64,000 nt of DNA from Vicia villosa (lineage: Eukaryota > Streptophyta > Magnoliopsida > Fabales > Fabaceae): NCBI RefSeq assembly GCF_029867415.1, contig NC_081183.1:144456798-144520797 (forward strand). The letters run 5' to 3'. Numbering within the stretch: position 1 is the first letter of the stretch; each line of letters starts with the position of its first letter. Positions 34,285-45,089 of this stretch are shown piece after piece. The notes under the pieces were generated by a model, which worked only from the letters and a program-made list of their open reading frames with translations, was not told where the DNA came from and searched no databases. A program made the translations under genes and the position numbers.

Positions 34285-34296
34285 CCTATTTATAAA
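34285..34296 (-). promoter_or_regulatory. TATA box of the antisense ORF
   Basis: On the minus strand TTTATAAATAGG lies about 126-137 bases before the ATG at 34159, followed by a CT-rich leader of typical plant style. Confidence 0.45.
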
Positions 34297-34559
34297 GGGT
34301 AAATCCGCTCTAGTTTTTTCTTGGAAGGACAAAGGAAAAGTTAGTGGGACGCGTGTCTTTTTGGGAGAGGTTGGGTAAACGGTTACCCTTTCAGTGGCCA
34401 CCTTACCCCTATAATATAGGAATGATGATGATGGTTGCAACATAACACGTCTCAATGAGACGTTTTTGGAAAAGTGGTCATTATGACCTTGACGTTACAA
34501 TAGTAAGTAGTGTCACGTCGATAAGCTATCAAAAAATGTCCCTTTCTCCATTTAGTAAA

Positions 34560-35290
34560 AAAAGACATTTTTGGGGGACAATTTTTTGGCTTTGATTTCG
34601 ACGATCAAGAAGATGTAAGATGTCTTAGTAGAACTTAAGGAAATATTTGAGGAAAATAAGCTTCCTTCGACGAGAAAATAAGCTGGCGAAAAGGGCAACA
34701 ATCTGGCGAAAAGATGGTCCTCTTAGCAAAATTACGGACTTAGAAGATTTTTAGATAATTCGAATATAACTTCGACGGAGAGAATTTGAAATAAGGTTGA
34801 TAGTTGTATTTTAGCCTTATGTGTTCCTTAAAAAGGACGCGTGGAGACTTATGGAAGGCCAAGCGTATGCAAACAAGAATGTGTCATCCTTTGGAGTAGA
34901 GACTGTTCGCTAACGTTACTGTCAAAGTAGTATAAATAGGGGTCTTAGCATGAGATTTATGGGTGGTCAATATTGTACCAAACTCAAAATCACTCAAAGT
35001 ATCTAAGTGTTATTGAGACAAGAGTTTCTGAGAACATGTATGTATGAAACACCATCTTTATTTCAATGTCAATTTACTTGCATTAATGTCATTTCCATTC
35101 AATTTAATTTCTAATCGAAATTATAATTTTTGCTTTTACTTTTCATAAACGGTCTTTAAAATATTTTAATTTTACTATTAACATCGAAGAAGTTAGTATT
35201 GAGAAAACCTTAAGCAAAACTATACACATATGTCCTAGGATCAATCTAATCGATCATGTAAGTAACTAAATTATCAAGTTTGGAAGACAA
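34560..35290 (+). repeat. Probable 3' LTR of the Tat-like element
   Basis: TATAAATAGGGG at 34931 is followed by a leader-like stretch and a TTGAGACAAGAGTTTCTGAG segment. Upstream lies TTTTTGGGGGACAA near 34569, a candidate polypurine tract. Exact edges and a partner LTR were not found. Confidence 0.4.
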
Positions 35291-35379
35291 ACAGTCGGTT
35301 ACCAAAATCCAAGGTAAACATGATGACTATTGTCCGTGGTTGACAATTTTAGGCTGTAAGTTGCATCGTGAATCCATTA

Positions 35380-35884
35380 CACAACTTCTTCCAGAAATTC
35401 AGAGAGTTGTCCTATAGGGTCATGAACCGCATCACAAGGGGTGTCCTTTGAGAGTTAACACAAACAATTTTCATTTTATTGCATTATAAACAGGATGATA
35501 ATAGATCATATTATCTATGTGATTAATTTGCTTGTTCGGATCCCCGGTTCCATTGTAGTTGTCAAGATTCAGAGGCTTTTTAGGAGACTAGGAAATCCTA
35601 TTGTTAATAATGGGATTTGAGAATAGGTTTTTCCAACGGTGAGAGGGGTCCTTCGACTAGGAACAATGTAGTTTTGATCTTCTAGGTCAGAGATCTTTAA
35701 GAAGGGAGTTGTTGTCATCTTTGCCTCGCCCACCATGAGGGGTAGAGTTACGGGCTCGAGTAAAGCGACATTCTATCAATCTGGAATCCATCTTGTATTG
35801 TGTTGCGACATCATTGAGAATAACGTTAGGCATAGCCCTAAGGTTGCCACCATGTAACACCTTCAATTGCATGGCGGCTCGCAA
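35380..35884 (-). pseudogene. Ty3-gypsy gag remnant
   Basis: On the minus strand, pieces read NLDNYNGTGDPNKQINHIDN near 35570-35500, matching the start of the retrotransposon Gag domain (YxGxxDPxxHL). The upstream open segment 35884-35687 ends in RGKDDNNSLLKDL. Stops follow. Together with the PBS-like site at 36269-36285 it marks the 5' end of a second, minus-strand gypsy element, truncated on its left. Confidence 0.6.
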
Positions 35885-36268
35885 CCGAGCTTTTTGTTGT
35901 TTTTATTTTACATGTAAGGGTCTGTCATTTAAAGGTGTGCATTGTGTGATTGCACCAGATTGTACTTTTTTGTTATGAGTTCATTTGTTCTCTGCATCCC
36001 TAGTTGTCTTGAAGGTGTTGAAGGCTTTGGAGTATTTCTGGCTCATGTGTTTGTGTATGTAGTTAAGGTTGTTTAGAGGGTTGACATTTGAGTAATTGTT
36101 GAAAAGGTTGGAAGGATGTTGAGATGATTGGACAATCAAATTGAGTTGGAAGCTACCATTGGTGGCTTAGAGGATTCGTGATTATCTTATTTTTCAACAA
36201 AATCAGTCGAGACATTACAACTAAAAGGATATGATAAATTCAACATGAAATTTTGTAAGAATCGTCAA

Positions 36269-36285
36269 TCCCACAAATGACACCA
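36269..36285 (-). promoter_or_regulatory. Primer-binding-like site of the minus-strand gypsy remnant
   Basis: On the minus strand TGGTGTCATTTGTGGGA corresponds to the TGGCGCCGTCTGTGGGA context common after Tat-lineage LTRs, with several substitutions. It lies between the gag remnant and a presumed LTR at 36286-36560. Confidence 0.5.
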
Positions 36286-36560
36286 TTATTCTGACGTAAA
36301 ATAAAAGATTAATAACATGATGAAAACCGTTATAAAAACTATCTGGTACGACAAACGAGAAAGAGTTTTAGTAAAAAGTTATTTTATTAAAATATTGTAC
36401 ATGTTAATTTCTAATATAAATACATAAATTATCTTCACACTTCGGGATCACAATTCACAACTAGAGTTTGGTTAAAATCCTTGACTTCGGGAACAATAAC
36501 CCTATAGAATCTTCCAAAAAAAACAAGACACTTACAAAACCCTACACTACACTCCCACTA
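36286..36560 (-). repeat. Presumed 5' LTR piece of the minus-strand gypsy remnant
   Basis: Sequence directly upstream (minus strand) of the PBS-like site. It is AT-rich and non-coding. The outer edge is unresolved and lies close to the promoter of the gene at 37312. Confidence 0.3.
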
Positions 36561-36600
36561 CCATGATGGAATCAAATGGTCAAAAAAGAATCACGAAAAC

Positions 36601-36610
36601 GCCACGTGTC
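36601..36610 (+). promoter_or_regulatory. G-box/ABRE in the gene promoter
   Basis: GCCACGTGTC contains a perfect CACGTG core with ABRE-type flanks (bZIP/bHLH site). It lies about 190 bases before the TATA box of the BAH-Agenet gene. The first intron holds many more copies of the core. Confidence 0.45.
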
Positions 36611-36793
36611 AAGAACAAACATGCATCTGCAACACCGGAATATCCCTCTCACAAAACACCGAAATCCCCATACTACCCTCCATGTTCCACCACTTCCTCC
36701 TCTTGATTTCACGGCAAAAAAAAAAAACACCGTTCTCTTCAGGTGAAGTTTTTTTTTTTTTACTCATCATCGTTTTCACTCTCTCCAACAACC

Positions 36794-36800
36794 CTATAAA
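36794..36800 (+). promoter_or_regulatory. TATA box of the BAH-Agenet gene
   Basis: CTATAAA is followed by a CT-rich stretch (TTTCTTTTCTCTCTTTCTCT near 36850) typical of plant 5' leaders. The first ATG of the protein is at 37312, giving a leader of about 480 nt. An intron inside this leader is possible but not shown. Confidence 0.4.
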
Positions 36801-37311
36801 ACGATTCAACCATTTCTCTAAACCCTCTTTATTCACTTTCCGAAAAACCATTTCTTTTCTCTCTTTCTCTCTTCCATTGCTTGAACCCCACTTCATAAAA
36901 CGACCTGGGTTTTTGTTTCTCGTAACATAAACCTCATGACGTAGTACGATGAATGTGCCTTTCATGTTTCTTTGTTTTTTTGCGTTTGTTTTTATCAGGC
37001 CACATTGTTTGACTTCACTTCAAGTTTTTCTACCATGACGCTTTCTTCGTTTTTATTTAATCTTGATCATACCCTTTTGCCCCATTTCGTATAGCTTTTG
37101 AAAAAAACTATTTTTTTTCATCTGGGTTGTTGTCGGTTTGGTTATTTAGTTCAAAGTTTGAATTTTTGGTGTAGGGTTTTTGCTTTACTAGTATCAATTT
37201 GGGGTTGGTTTAGGGACAATCCATCATTGTTTTTCGTTGTTGTTGTGGTTTAATGTGATAAAGTTTAGAGTGTTGTTGTTGTTGTTGGTGGTGGGTTTTG
37301 GGTTTTGAAGG

Positions 37312-40300
37312 ATGTCTAGTGATGAGATTGATCCTGTTTTTGTGTCATGGGAGGAGCAAGTGATATGTCAAGAGCGTGGGAACCGAGTGATTCATTTTTA
37401 CTTGAGACATGTGTCTGGGGATTCTGTGCTTGCGGTTGTTGGGACTGAGAGGAGTGTGAGGCACATGATGTATGTTGTTCCTCAACAGTTTTTGCAGGCT
37501 TATGGATCTATCAACCTAACTTATAAATGGAGGGCGAGGAGGGAGGTTGTGGACTGGCTTAATCATTTGGTTTCGAAGAATCATTCGCGTCGTGCAGGTA
37601 ATTTTGTTTGATTCTCATGTGTTTTGATGATTTGTGTGTGAAGAAAATATTGTTAGTGGATTCATGTGTATTTGCTGAATTGTGTTATTTTTATGAATGA
37701 ATGGATTTTCTGTATACATGAGTTCATGTGCTCTTGTCGAATGCTACATTGATTTTTTATCAACCACACAATGTACTTCTTGAAAGGATTTTGTTAAGTC
37801 CGTGCTGTATGAATTTTATATGTCTTTGTTGGCAGCAAAAGAATTTTCCATGACGATTCATGATAACCTTAACGTTGATCCATGCAAAGGTTTTCAAGTG
37901 TGATTGCGTTTGTGGTTAGGTAGAAACTATTGATTTTGTAGAAAATTGTGAACAAATGTGGTGTATGTAGTTGTGCTTGCAATCGTGATTCAGTTGTGAA
38001 TACCTCAAAGGCCTTTACGTTGTGGTTGTAATTGCGGTTATGGACAATTTTAAACCATGATCCATGCTACTAATACTCAATGAGGTTTTACGTTGGTTGT
38101 CCCATGTCTTCTATATAACTCATCGTAAAGATTCGGCTTTGGTTGTTGTTTCATGGCTGCTTACTTCAAAGTTTTCTGTACATTTTGTTTCTTGAAAGGT
38201 GTTTTTCAATTTTCATAATCATGGCTCAGAGTGAGCGATGAAAAAATTTTGAAAATGTGAATTGATTTTGATTATTTGTTGACTGAATTTGTTTATTTTT
38301 GAATAAATGTTACATTTATATTCCTTGAGCAATATCTTATGGAATTTATACGCTATATTTTTAAATATTTGGTATTATGGCCGATAAATGATCACCATGT
38401 TAGCATCCACGCTTGTTGCATTCATGGTAAGTGGAATAAATGTGAGAGTTGTCGTGATTAGTTTTTTATTCTAGTTTATGGCATTTTGTTTTGTTAATGT
38501 GATTTATAAAATTGCGGATTATTTTAACAATCAAATATTAAGATTAAGAATGAGTAAGAGTGGAAGGTCGAGGTAATAATAAGAGAACTAGGGTTTTAGG
38601 GTTGAGGAACCTCTCGGAGCTAAATGTGACATAATACGTAAAGATCACGTGCTTGTAACGTGATATAATACGTAGAGATCACGTGCTTGTAACGTGATAT
38701 AATACGTAGAGATCACGTGCTTGTAACATGACATAGTACGTTAGATCACGTGCTTGTAACGTGACATAATACGTAAAGATCACGTGCTTGTAACGTGACA
38801 TAATACGTAAAGATCACGTGCTTGTAACGTGACATAATACGTAAAGATTACGTGCTTGTAACATGACAATACGTAAAGATCACGTGCTTGTAACGTGACA
38901 TAATGCCTAATGGTCACGTGCTTGTAAGGTGTTGTAATACGTTCTCTCGAGCAGTATTAAATCCCACCGACGCGTTACTTTAAATCAGATCTGAAAACAC
39001 TGTATTGCAAAATTTCACAAGTCTGTGCTTCTTCGATACTGTCGAGGCCGTCGTTGTGATTATGGATACAGAGAGTACTATGGATACAGTGAGTATGGAT
39101 ACAGAGAGTACTATGGATACAGAGAGTATGGATACTGAGAGTAGTGAAGTAGAGATGCCTTTTAATCCCATACGTTGGATGCAACAGGAAATGGGTACTG
39201 TTCATTTTGTTTATTAACTTCCTAATCTTTCCATTAGTATTAGACTGTAATCTGTTATTGTGTTTTAGATCTGTGTTGTGTGTTCTGAATTTATGTCTGT
39301 GGATCTGTCAATTTTATTTCATTCCGTTTTTTATTCTCAATTAATGCATTAGACATGGTATGATATTTTGAATGAATCGATTAGATTTTGAAGATCAAAC
39401 CCTAATAATTTTCTTTCTTGTTTTATTTACGCGAGTCTTGGATCTTGATGTATTGTTTAAGTTGCTGTGTTGGGTTTGTGATACCTGTATCCTGCGATAC
39501 ATGTGCGCCGTATCTCGACCCGATACAAAACTGAACCCAATCTATACAAATCTCTATTGTGTATGTATTTTGGATATGAATCTCAATTCATTATGATGAA
39601 TCCCGATTCAGTTCAATGTGATAAATCCCGATTTAATCTAATGAATTGCTACCTAAACTTAGTGTAGTCAGCCGCTTTTTATGGTCAACTTTATTTGAGG
39701 CTCTTTTAATGTAAATCTCACTCGGAGGATTTTTGACACGAATCTCCTTGTGATTTTTATCGATATTATTACTTTTTGCCATGTATTTTGTTTGCTACAA
39801 CATGGTCTGTCAATCTTCTTTAACCGCTTTTATTCTGAGCAACCTCATTTTTTTCTGACAGATGCACTGCTGGATGGTTCAGAAAATGCTCTAGGACCAG
39901 GATCTTTTGATATGTACGCCAATAACAGAAAAATACCAGATAAACTGGTATAGAAACGACGACGAATAAAATCAACCTCTTATTAGTTCCCTTTGTATCT
40001 TTATATGACATGATTAATTCACCATGCCTGTGTTTTCTGCACTGCAGATTTCTAAGAAGCTGAAATTTCAAAGCTCGGATATTGAATGGTCAGGCAATGC
40101 TTGGTTTTGTGCTAAATCGCTGAAGCACTACACCGGGTTTGACAGGAAAGGGACAACCATATATGTAAGTAAACAATTTGTTTTGCTGTTACATGTCTGT
40201 CATTTCCTTACATTCTCGTGGCCCTGTTTGGATAAACATCTTAATTAAGCGCTTATAGCATAAACACTTATCATGGAAAGCTTGTGAAACTGTTTTTATA

Positions 40301-42620
40301 TATAATATTTTTGTAAGCTATCGTGGAGAGCTTGTGAAAAAACAATGTCATACACTATTTTCATAAACTCTCTCGAACAGTCTCACAGGAGCTTATGAGT
40401 ATTTAAGCTCAAATAAGTAAATCCAAACAGGCCCTTGGTATCATTGACTTTTATTGTGATACAGGGGTAATTGTATGATTCTAAAATATTTCTTCAAATT
40501 TATAGGTTCATTCATTTGTATATATTATGGCTGAAGATGAAAATCCCTACCTTGGTTACTTGGAAGATATGTATGAAGACAAAAAGAAACAAAAAAGGGT
40601 CAAGGTAAGGTGGTTTCACCGCGGTCAGGAGGTTAAGCATGTGATTCCAGACCTTGATCTTGAAGAGGGTGAAGTTTTCATCACACCTAATGTTCAGGTG
40701 ATCAGCGCCGAGTGCGTCAATGGGCCTGCAACAGTTCTGACTCCCAAGCATTATGAAAAATACAAAGCTGAGTTGCTGCCAAATACCTCTTTACCTGAGA
40801 TTCATATATGCTTTAGGCAGCTTAAAAACAATAAGCTCAAACCCTTCGCACTTACTAAGCTGCGCGGTTATGGTAACCAGCCTATACTTTCGGGTTTGAA
40901 CAGCCCTAGCCCTACTCTTTCCAAAAGAAAGACAAACTATCCAAAACTGGAAGATGGTGAGAACTTCACTCTAGATGATTCTTTGAGGTACGGCATTAAG
41001 AAAAATAGAAATTCTGTGGAGTATTTGGTGCCTGAAAATGGTTCGTCCGGTCTTCAATACTCTTCTCCTGTGAATGAGATGTCAAAAGGTGAACCGAAAT
41101 ACCCTAGTCTGAAACTAAAACTGTCGAAAACAATGGGTGTTAAGGTTATGGAACCGAAGCCTGAACCGCCTTTTAAGGTCAATGATAAGATTGAGTTTCT
41201 CTGTCAAGATAGTGGCATTAGAGGATGCTGGTTTAGATGTACAATCTTGTATGCATCTCAGAAGAAGCTGAAGGTCCAGTATGATGACCTGATGGACGCA
41301 GATGATGAAGGCCTACTCGAGGTATGCATTGCCAATGCCTTATCTAATCTATCTATTGGCAGAGTAATTTTCTATACTAGTATATACTATAAATAATGAT
41401 TATCTATGAAGCACGGACACAGACACTAGACATGACACCGTCACTGACACGTCGTCACAGGTAATTGTTTGAAAAAATAAATAAATTGAATGTAATCACA
41501 AGTGTCGGTGTCGTGTTGGCATCGATGTTTGATACAGACACAGACACCTTTTTTCAGAGGTGTTAGTGCTACAAAGATGATTATGGTGTGTTTTGGGCTT
41601 AGAAGTCGTACCATGTCACTAATTGTGTCCTAGTGAAGCTAGTGAAAGAATACGGTTCTCAACTCTATTATTAATTTTTGTAGGAATGGCTCCCTGCATC
41701 CAGAGTGGCAAATCCTGACAAACTGGGCATGCGTTATTATGGCCGTTTAACCGTACGACCACGCCCTCCTGAATTTACTAAAGGTTGTACATTTGAGGTT
41801 GGAGCAGCAGTGGATGCCTGGTGTGGTGACGGATGGTGGGAAAGTGTTATAACTGCTGTCGATGTTTCTGAAGTTGGAACTTATCGGCTGTATTCCCCTG
41901 GTATGATTTAAATTACTCGGTGCCGTTTACTTGTAGTGTTTTCTGTTTTCATTTTTATGCTAAAATAAACAATAGTTAGTGAATCATCCTCTCCTTTTTA
42001 TAAGACATCTCATGGTGATGTGATTCTCTTTAGGTGAGGAGAAGTATATGTTGGCCAAGAAGGACGAGATTCGGATTGCCCAAGATTGGATTGATGACAA
42101 GTGGGTTGATATATTGGGAAAGCCAGACATTTGCAGCATTATAGCTTCAAATACCGGTTCCCAGACCAAGCTGTCATCATCTAGCTCTGCAGTGGTCGAT
42201 GGGTCAATGACTGGCAGTTCTGCAACATTAGAAAGTCCGTCGCCAGTTGCCAGAGTTGATGTTACTCCAAAGGTTGAGCAAGAATCATCTGGTTCCGAAC
42301 CACTTCATTATGGCGGAATGAAGAGATTGACTTTGTGGAAACCACCGCTCCATGCCATTCATGAAGATGAGGATATCGACCCTTCTGGCTTTGATGCTGA
42401 TACTGACGAAGCTGATGATGAACTACTCAAATCCAAGGACGACTCTGGCAGTAGCAGTGACGATGACGGCGGTGACGGTGATGGTGATGGCACTGACAAC
42501 GACGGTGATGATGATGCTGACAACTCTGGAGACGACAGTGTGGATAATTTTTCAATGGATGAAAAATTTGACTGTTCTGAATCGAAACTCGATGCAGCAG
42601 GATCGGTACATGTTACATGA
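37312..42620 (+). CDS. BAH and twin-Agenet chromatin-reader protein, six exons
   Basis: Nuclear protein expected to read histone marks. Exons from splice sites and open frame: 37312-37597, 39862-39947, 40048-40164, 40506-41321, 41684-41900, 42034-42620. All introns are GT-AG, phases close, total 2109 nt, 702 residues. Residues 1-95 are a conserved N-terminal block (VSWEEQVICQERGNRVIHFY, VVGTERSVRHMMYVV). A BAH domain spans about 140-275 (IYVHSFVYIMAEDENPYLGY, VRWFHRGQEV). Agenet 1 is about 384-446 (DKIEFLCQDSGIRGCWFR). Agenet 2 is about 452-535 (GAAVDAWCGDGWWESVI, then DEIRIAQDW). The tail near 620-690 is a highly acidic Asp/Gly/Ser run. BAH and Agenet domains bind modified histone tails; the order matches Arabidopsis AT1G68580 as I recall it. 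No damage is visible. It is the only conventional multi-exon host gene in the window. Confidence 0.93.
37850..38110. repeat. Intronic degenerate GTTGTGGTT-rich repeat
   Basis: Within intron 1, alternating segments such as TGTGATTGCGTTTGTGGTTA and GGTTGTAATTGCGGTTATGG resemble a common plant dispersed repeat. No clear termini were found. Confidence 0.3.
38589..38603 (-). promoter_or_regulatory. Telo-box-like motif in intron 1
   Basis: TAGGGTTTTAGGGTT holds the reverse complement of the plant telo-box (AAACCCTA), usually found near transcription starts. It lies just upstream of the ACGT-rich tandem array. Confidence 0.35.
38626..38943 (+). repeat. 34-bp tandem array dense in ACGT/G-box cores
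   Basis: About nine units of consensus GTGACATAATACGTAAAGAT plus CACGTGCTTGTAAC. Each unit carries a palindromic G-box CACGTG (eight exact, one TACGTG), a TACGTA and, in most units, an AACGTGAC/AACGTGAT. This gives three ACGT cores per 34 bp. Unit-to-unit differences are small, except near the two ends. The array lies in intron 1 of the chromatin-reader gene. Such cores bind bZIP and bHLH factors in plants; function here is inferred. Confidence 0.88.
39062..39194 (+). other. Candidate alternative first exon in intron 1
   Basis: An ATG at 39062 opens a frame reading MDTESTMDTVSMDTEST and similar repeats, then SSEVEMPFNPIRWMQQEM, ending at a GT (39195). The repeat units of 15 and 18 bp (ATGGATACAGAGAGT with or without ACT) keep frame. 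A splice from 39194 to exon 2 at 39862 would be in phase (phase 1 to phase 1, as in exon 1). It would replace the 95-residue N-terminal block by about 44 residues. It lies 120 bases after the ACGT array. It could also be a captured or chance frame; the upstream ATG at 39005 is in the same frame. Confidence 0.35.
40220..40434. mobile_element. MITE in intron 3
   Basis: GGCCCTGTTTGGATAAAC at the left and ATCCAAACAGGCCC at the right are inverted termini. Long internal inverted stretches (AAGCTTGTGAAAC, GAGCTTATGAG) occur between them. The GGCCCTGTTTGG end is common among plant MITEs. It leaves splice sites intact. The duplication class is not clear. Confidence 0.65.
41405..41570. mobile_element. 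GTGTCGGTGTC-type dispersed repeat in intron 4
   Basis: GAAGCACGGACACAGACACT at the left, and GTGTCGGTGTCGTGTTGGC then GACACAGACACC towards the right, match a familiar plant non-autonomous repeat with inverted arms. A related fragment lies at 43195-43320. Confidence 0.5.
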
Positions 42621-42990
42621 ATATAAGGTAGAGAGGTAAATGGGAGATTTCTTTCTCTTACTGATTATACTTAAATGTATATAATAATGAAATCAAACTT
42701 CAGGATAGCAATATGCAGAGGATCATGGTTGGTCAAAGGTTGTTAATTTAGATAACTGTAGTGTATAGCTTATGTTTTGGGTTGTTGATCTATGGTGTTT
42801 CGGTAGATCAACAATCGATAAGGCTTATACATATTTAGTTCATGTGGGTTGTTAGATGCAGAATTGCATGAATATTCGCTGAAACTTGAAACTGCGTATC
42901 AATGAGTTTAGCCCCCAAGGGTAAATTCTGTGTAACTTGAGATTAAGGTAGTTTTTACCTGACCATGAAGTACTATATAAGGATTTTTTT
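42621..42990 (+). other. Probable 3' untranslated region
   Basis: Sequence after the stop codon. A GT...AG pair (42628 to 42703, ending AACTTCAG) could be a 3'-UTR intron. No single AATAAA signal stands out; AATAATGAAATC near 42683 and ATATAAGG near 42973 are weak candidates. Confidence 0.35.
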
Positions 42991-43194
42991 TTCTGGATAA
43001 TTTTGCATCTGTGCTTATTAATGGCGATATGTAACTATCATATCGACAATGTGTTTCTGTCGTTGTTGCATGACATTAATGGTGTGTTTGCAACCGTGCG
43101 ATGTGATCTCCATCAAACATGTAGTGGGATTAATGTTTGTGACTTGGAGCTTCATTGTGAGGGTGCTATTGTAACACCAACACTTTTGAAAAAA

Positions 43195-43320
43195 TATGTG
43201 TTTGTATTAGTTTCGGTGTCTGAAACTGACACCGATATTTGTGATTACGTTTAATTGATTCATTTTTTAAAATTATAATCGGTGTCGTTGTGACAAGGTT
43301 GGTGTCGTGTTTCTAGACTA
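43195..43320. repeat. Fragment of the GTGTCGGTGTC-type repeat
   Basis: GTGTCTGAAACTGACACCG and ATAATCGGTGTCGTTGTGAC repeat the pattern seen in intron 4. It lies downstream of the gene. The short frame 43003-43254 crosses it and is not a gene. Confidence 0.4.
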
Positions 43321-43574
43321 TTGCTAATTTGCACGGCACACAAGTTATTTTAAGAATGTATGTTTCTGAAATGATGTTGAGGTGTGTGGAAAGGAGTCCC
43401 TTCAACATAAAATTGATTGGTTTTTTAGTTACACTCTTAAAATATCCACTTAACCCCAAATACATGAATTTGATTTCAAGCTTGTGTGAATTTGGTTCAT
43501 GTATAAAATGTTTGCTTTTTGTGGTCTAGGTGATATTTTAGGTATGTAACTTTAAAATGTTCACAAGTTTAAGG

Positions 43575-43852
43575 GGGTACTGATAGCAAATTGAAAAGGT
43601 TTGTCTAATATGGTACTGATAGCAAATTGAAAAGGTTTGTCTAATATGGTTTTATCAATAGAAATTGTCAATACTTTTTCGCGGGGTATGACAAGGTTTT
43701 AGGTTTCATCTAATATGCTCGTTCTATTTGTAGTTGCAGGCATAAACATAAATTTTGTATTGTTTAGATTAAAAAGGTGCAAATTTTGTATTGTTTAGAT
43801 TAAAAAGGTGCAGTACCCCAATTTTGTATTGTTTAGATTAAAAAGGTGTAGT
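43575..43852. repeat. Two small tandem duplications
   Basis: GGTACTGATAGCAAATTGAA through TCTAATATGG occurs twice near 43577-43650. AATTTTGTATTGTTTAGATT followed by AAAAAGGTG occurs three times near 43748-43850. Both look recent. Confidence 0.75.
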
Positions 43853-44699
43853 GCCCGTGGGTCTGTTCTGTCTCGTCACACCTTATTTTTTTTATGGGAC
43901 GAACTAAGGTTTAAGTGTATGCCCTACACAATGCCTGTCTTATCCCGTTCTATTTTTTATCAGGGCTTTTGCAAGAACGGTCTAAATAAGGCAGTCCAAT
44001 TGTCACTCCTAAACGGTGGTCGAGACAGACATGTCCGTTTGTCACTCCTCATCCCGTCCTTTTTTTAGTGGACTTTTGCAGGAGGTTTAAATAGGGCAGA
44101 CATGTCCGATTGCCACTTCTAAACAGTGGTCGGGACGAATATTTTCATCATCTTAATACAAGATTTTCTATAAATTTTATGGGTGTTAAAAGAGTGTTGT
44201 AACAATTGTAATTCTTTTTATATTATTGTTACGCTTAATTATATAATATGAGAGAAAATAAAATAGGGTATGTATAGTTAGAGAGAAGTCATCAAAATAT
44301 ATGAAAGTTTACAATTGAGTTTTTTTTAATTAAGTTGTAATCGGTCTAAAATCTATAATACCTTATCTCTTCAAGTCTTATGTTTTCTCCACTAAACTTG
44401 TTTTATTTATATTAGAGAGTTAAATATTATGAAATTGGACAAAATAGATAGGGAGAGGAAAAAACGACTTTTTATCTATAATATAAAAAAATTAGTGGTT
44501 CTAGTTTTTACAAAATTACTCATTCTTAATTTTTCTACACCTATTAAAATTGTTGGTTTGTTGTCAATCCACACAATTGTCCATTATAATTTTAATATTT
44601 TATTCAACTATATTATAACTTATTTTCACCATTTTTTCTCTCTCTTCACCTTTTTAGTTTTCTATCCTAATCTCTATACTCCATTTTCTCTTTATAAGA

Positions 44700-45080
44700 A
44701 AAATGGTATTTATGATCCAAAAAAATTTAATGAAAAATGGTATACAGTAAAAAATTTATTATTAATCTAACTTTTTTTATATAAAAAAATTTACTATTCA
44801 TTCAGATATTTATGTAAATGATACTTAAACATAAACAATATTTGTATACGGAAAAAATCTATTATTAATGTAAATATTTTTATATGCGAAAAATGATATT
44901 TATGATTCAAAATTTTTTTATTAAAAAATGGGATAAGGGGAAAAATTTACTATTGATATAAATATTTTTTTATACGAAATTTTACTATTCATTCAAATAT
45001 TTTTATGAATGATACCTACACAAAAGTAATATTTGTATACGAAAAAAATTTATTATTGACCTAAATATTTTTATATAAAA
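44700..45080. repeat. AT-rich degenerate minisatellite-like region
   Basis: Repeats of ATTTTTATATNCGAAAA, GGTATTTATGATC and TATTATTGATCTAAATAT at irregular spacing. It continues at 46590-46860 beyond the inserted element and recurs in copy 2 at 57580-58240. Confidence 0.6.
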
Positions 45081-45089
45081 AATAGTAGG

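Noticed and set aside
38626..38943. CRISPR-like array
   Set aside because: Units are head-to-tail without unique spacers, in a plant intron; it is a minisatellite.
43003..43254. 83-codon frame downstream of the BAH-Agenet gene
   Set aside because: It crosses a dispersed repeat fragment and has no recognisable domain or splice context.
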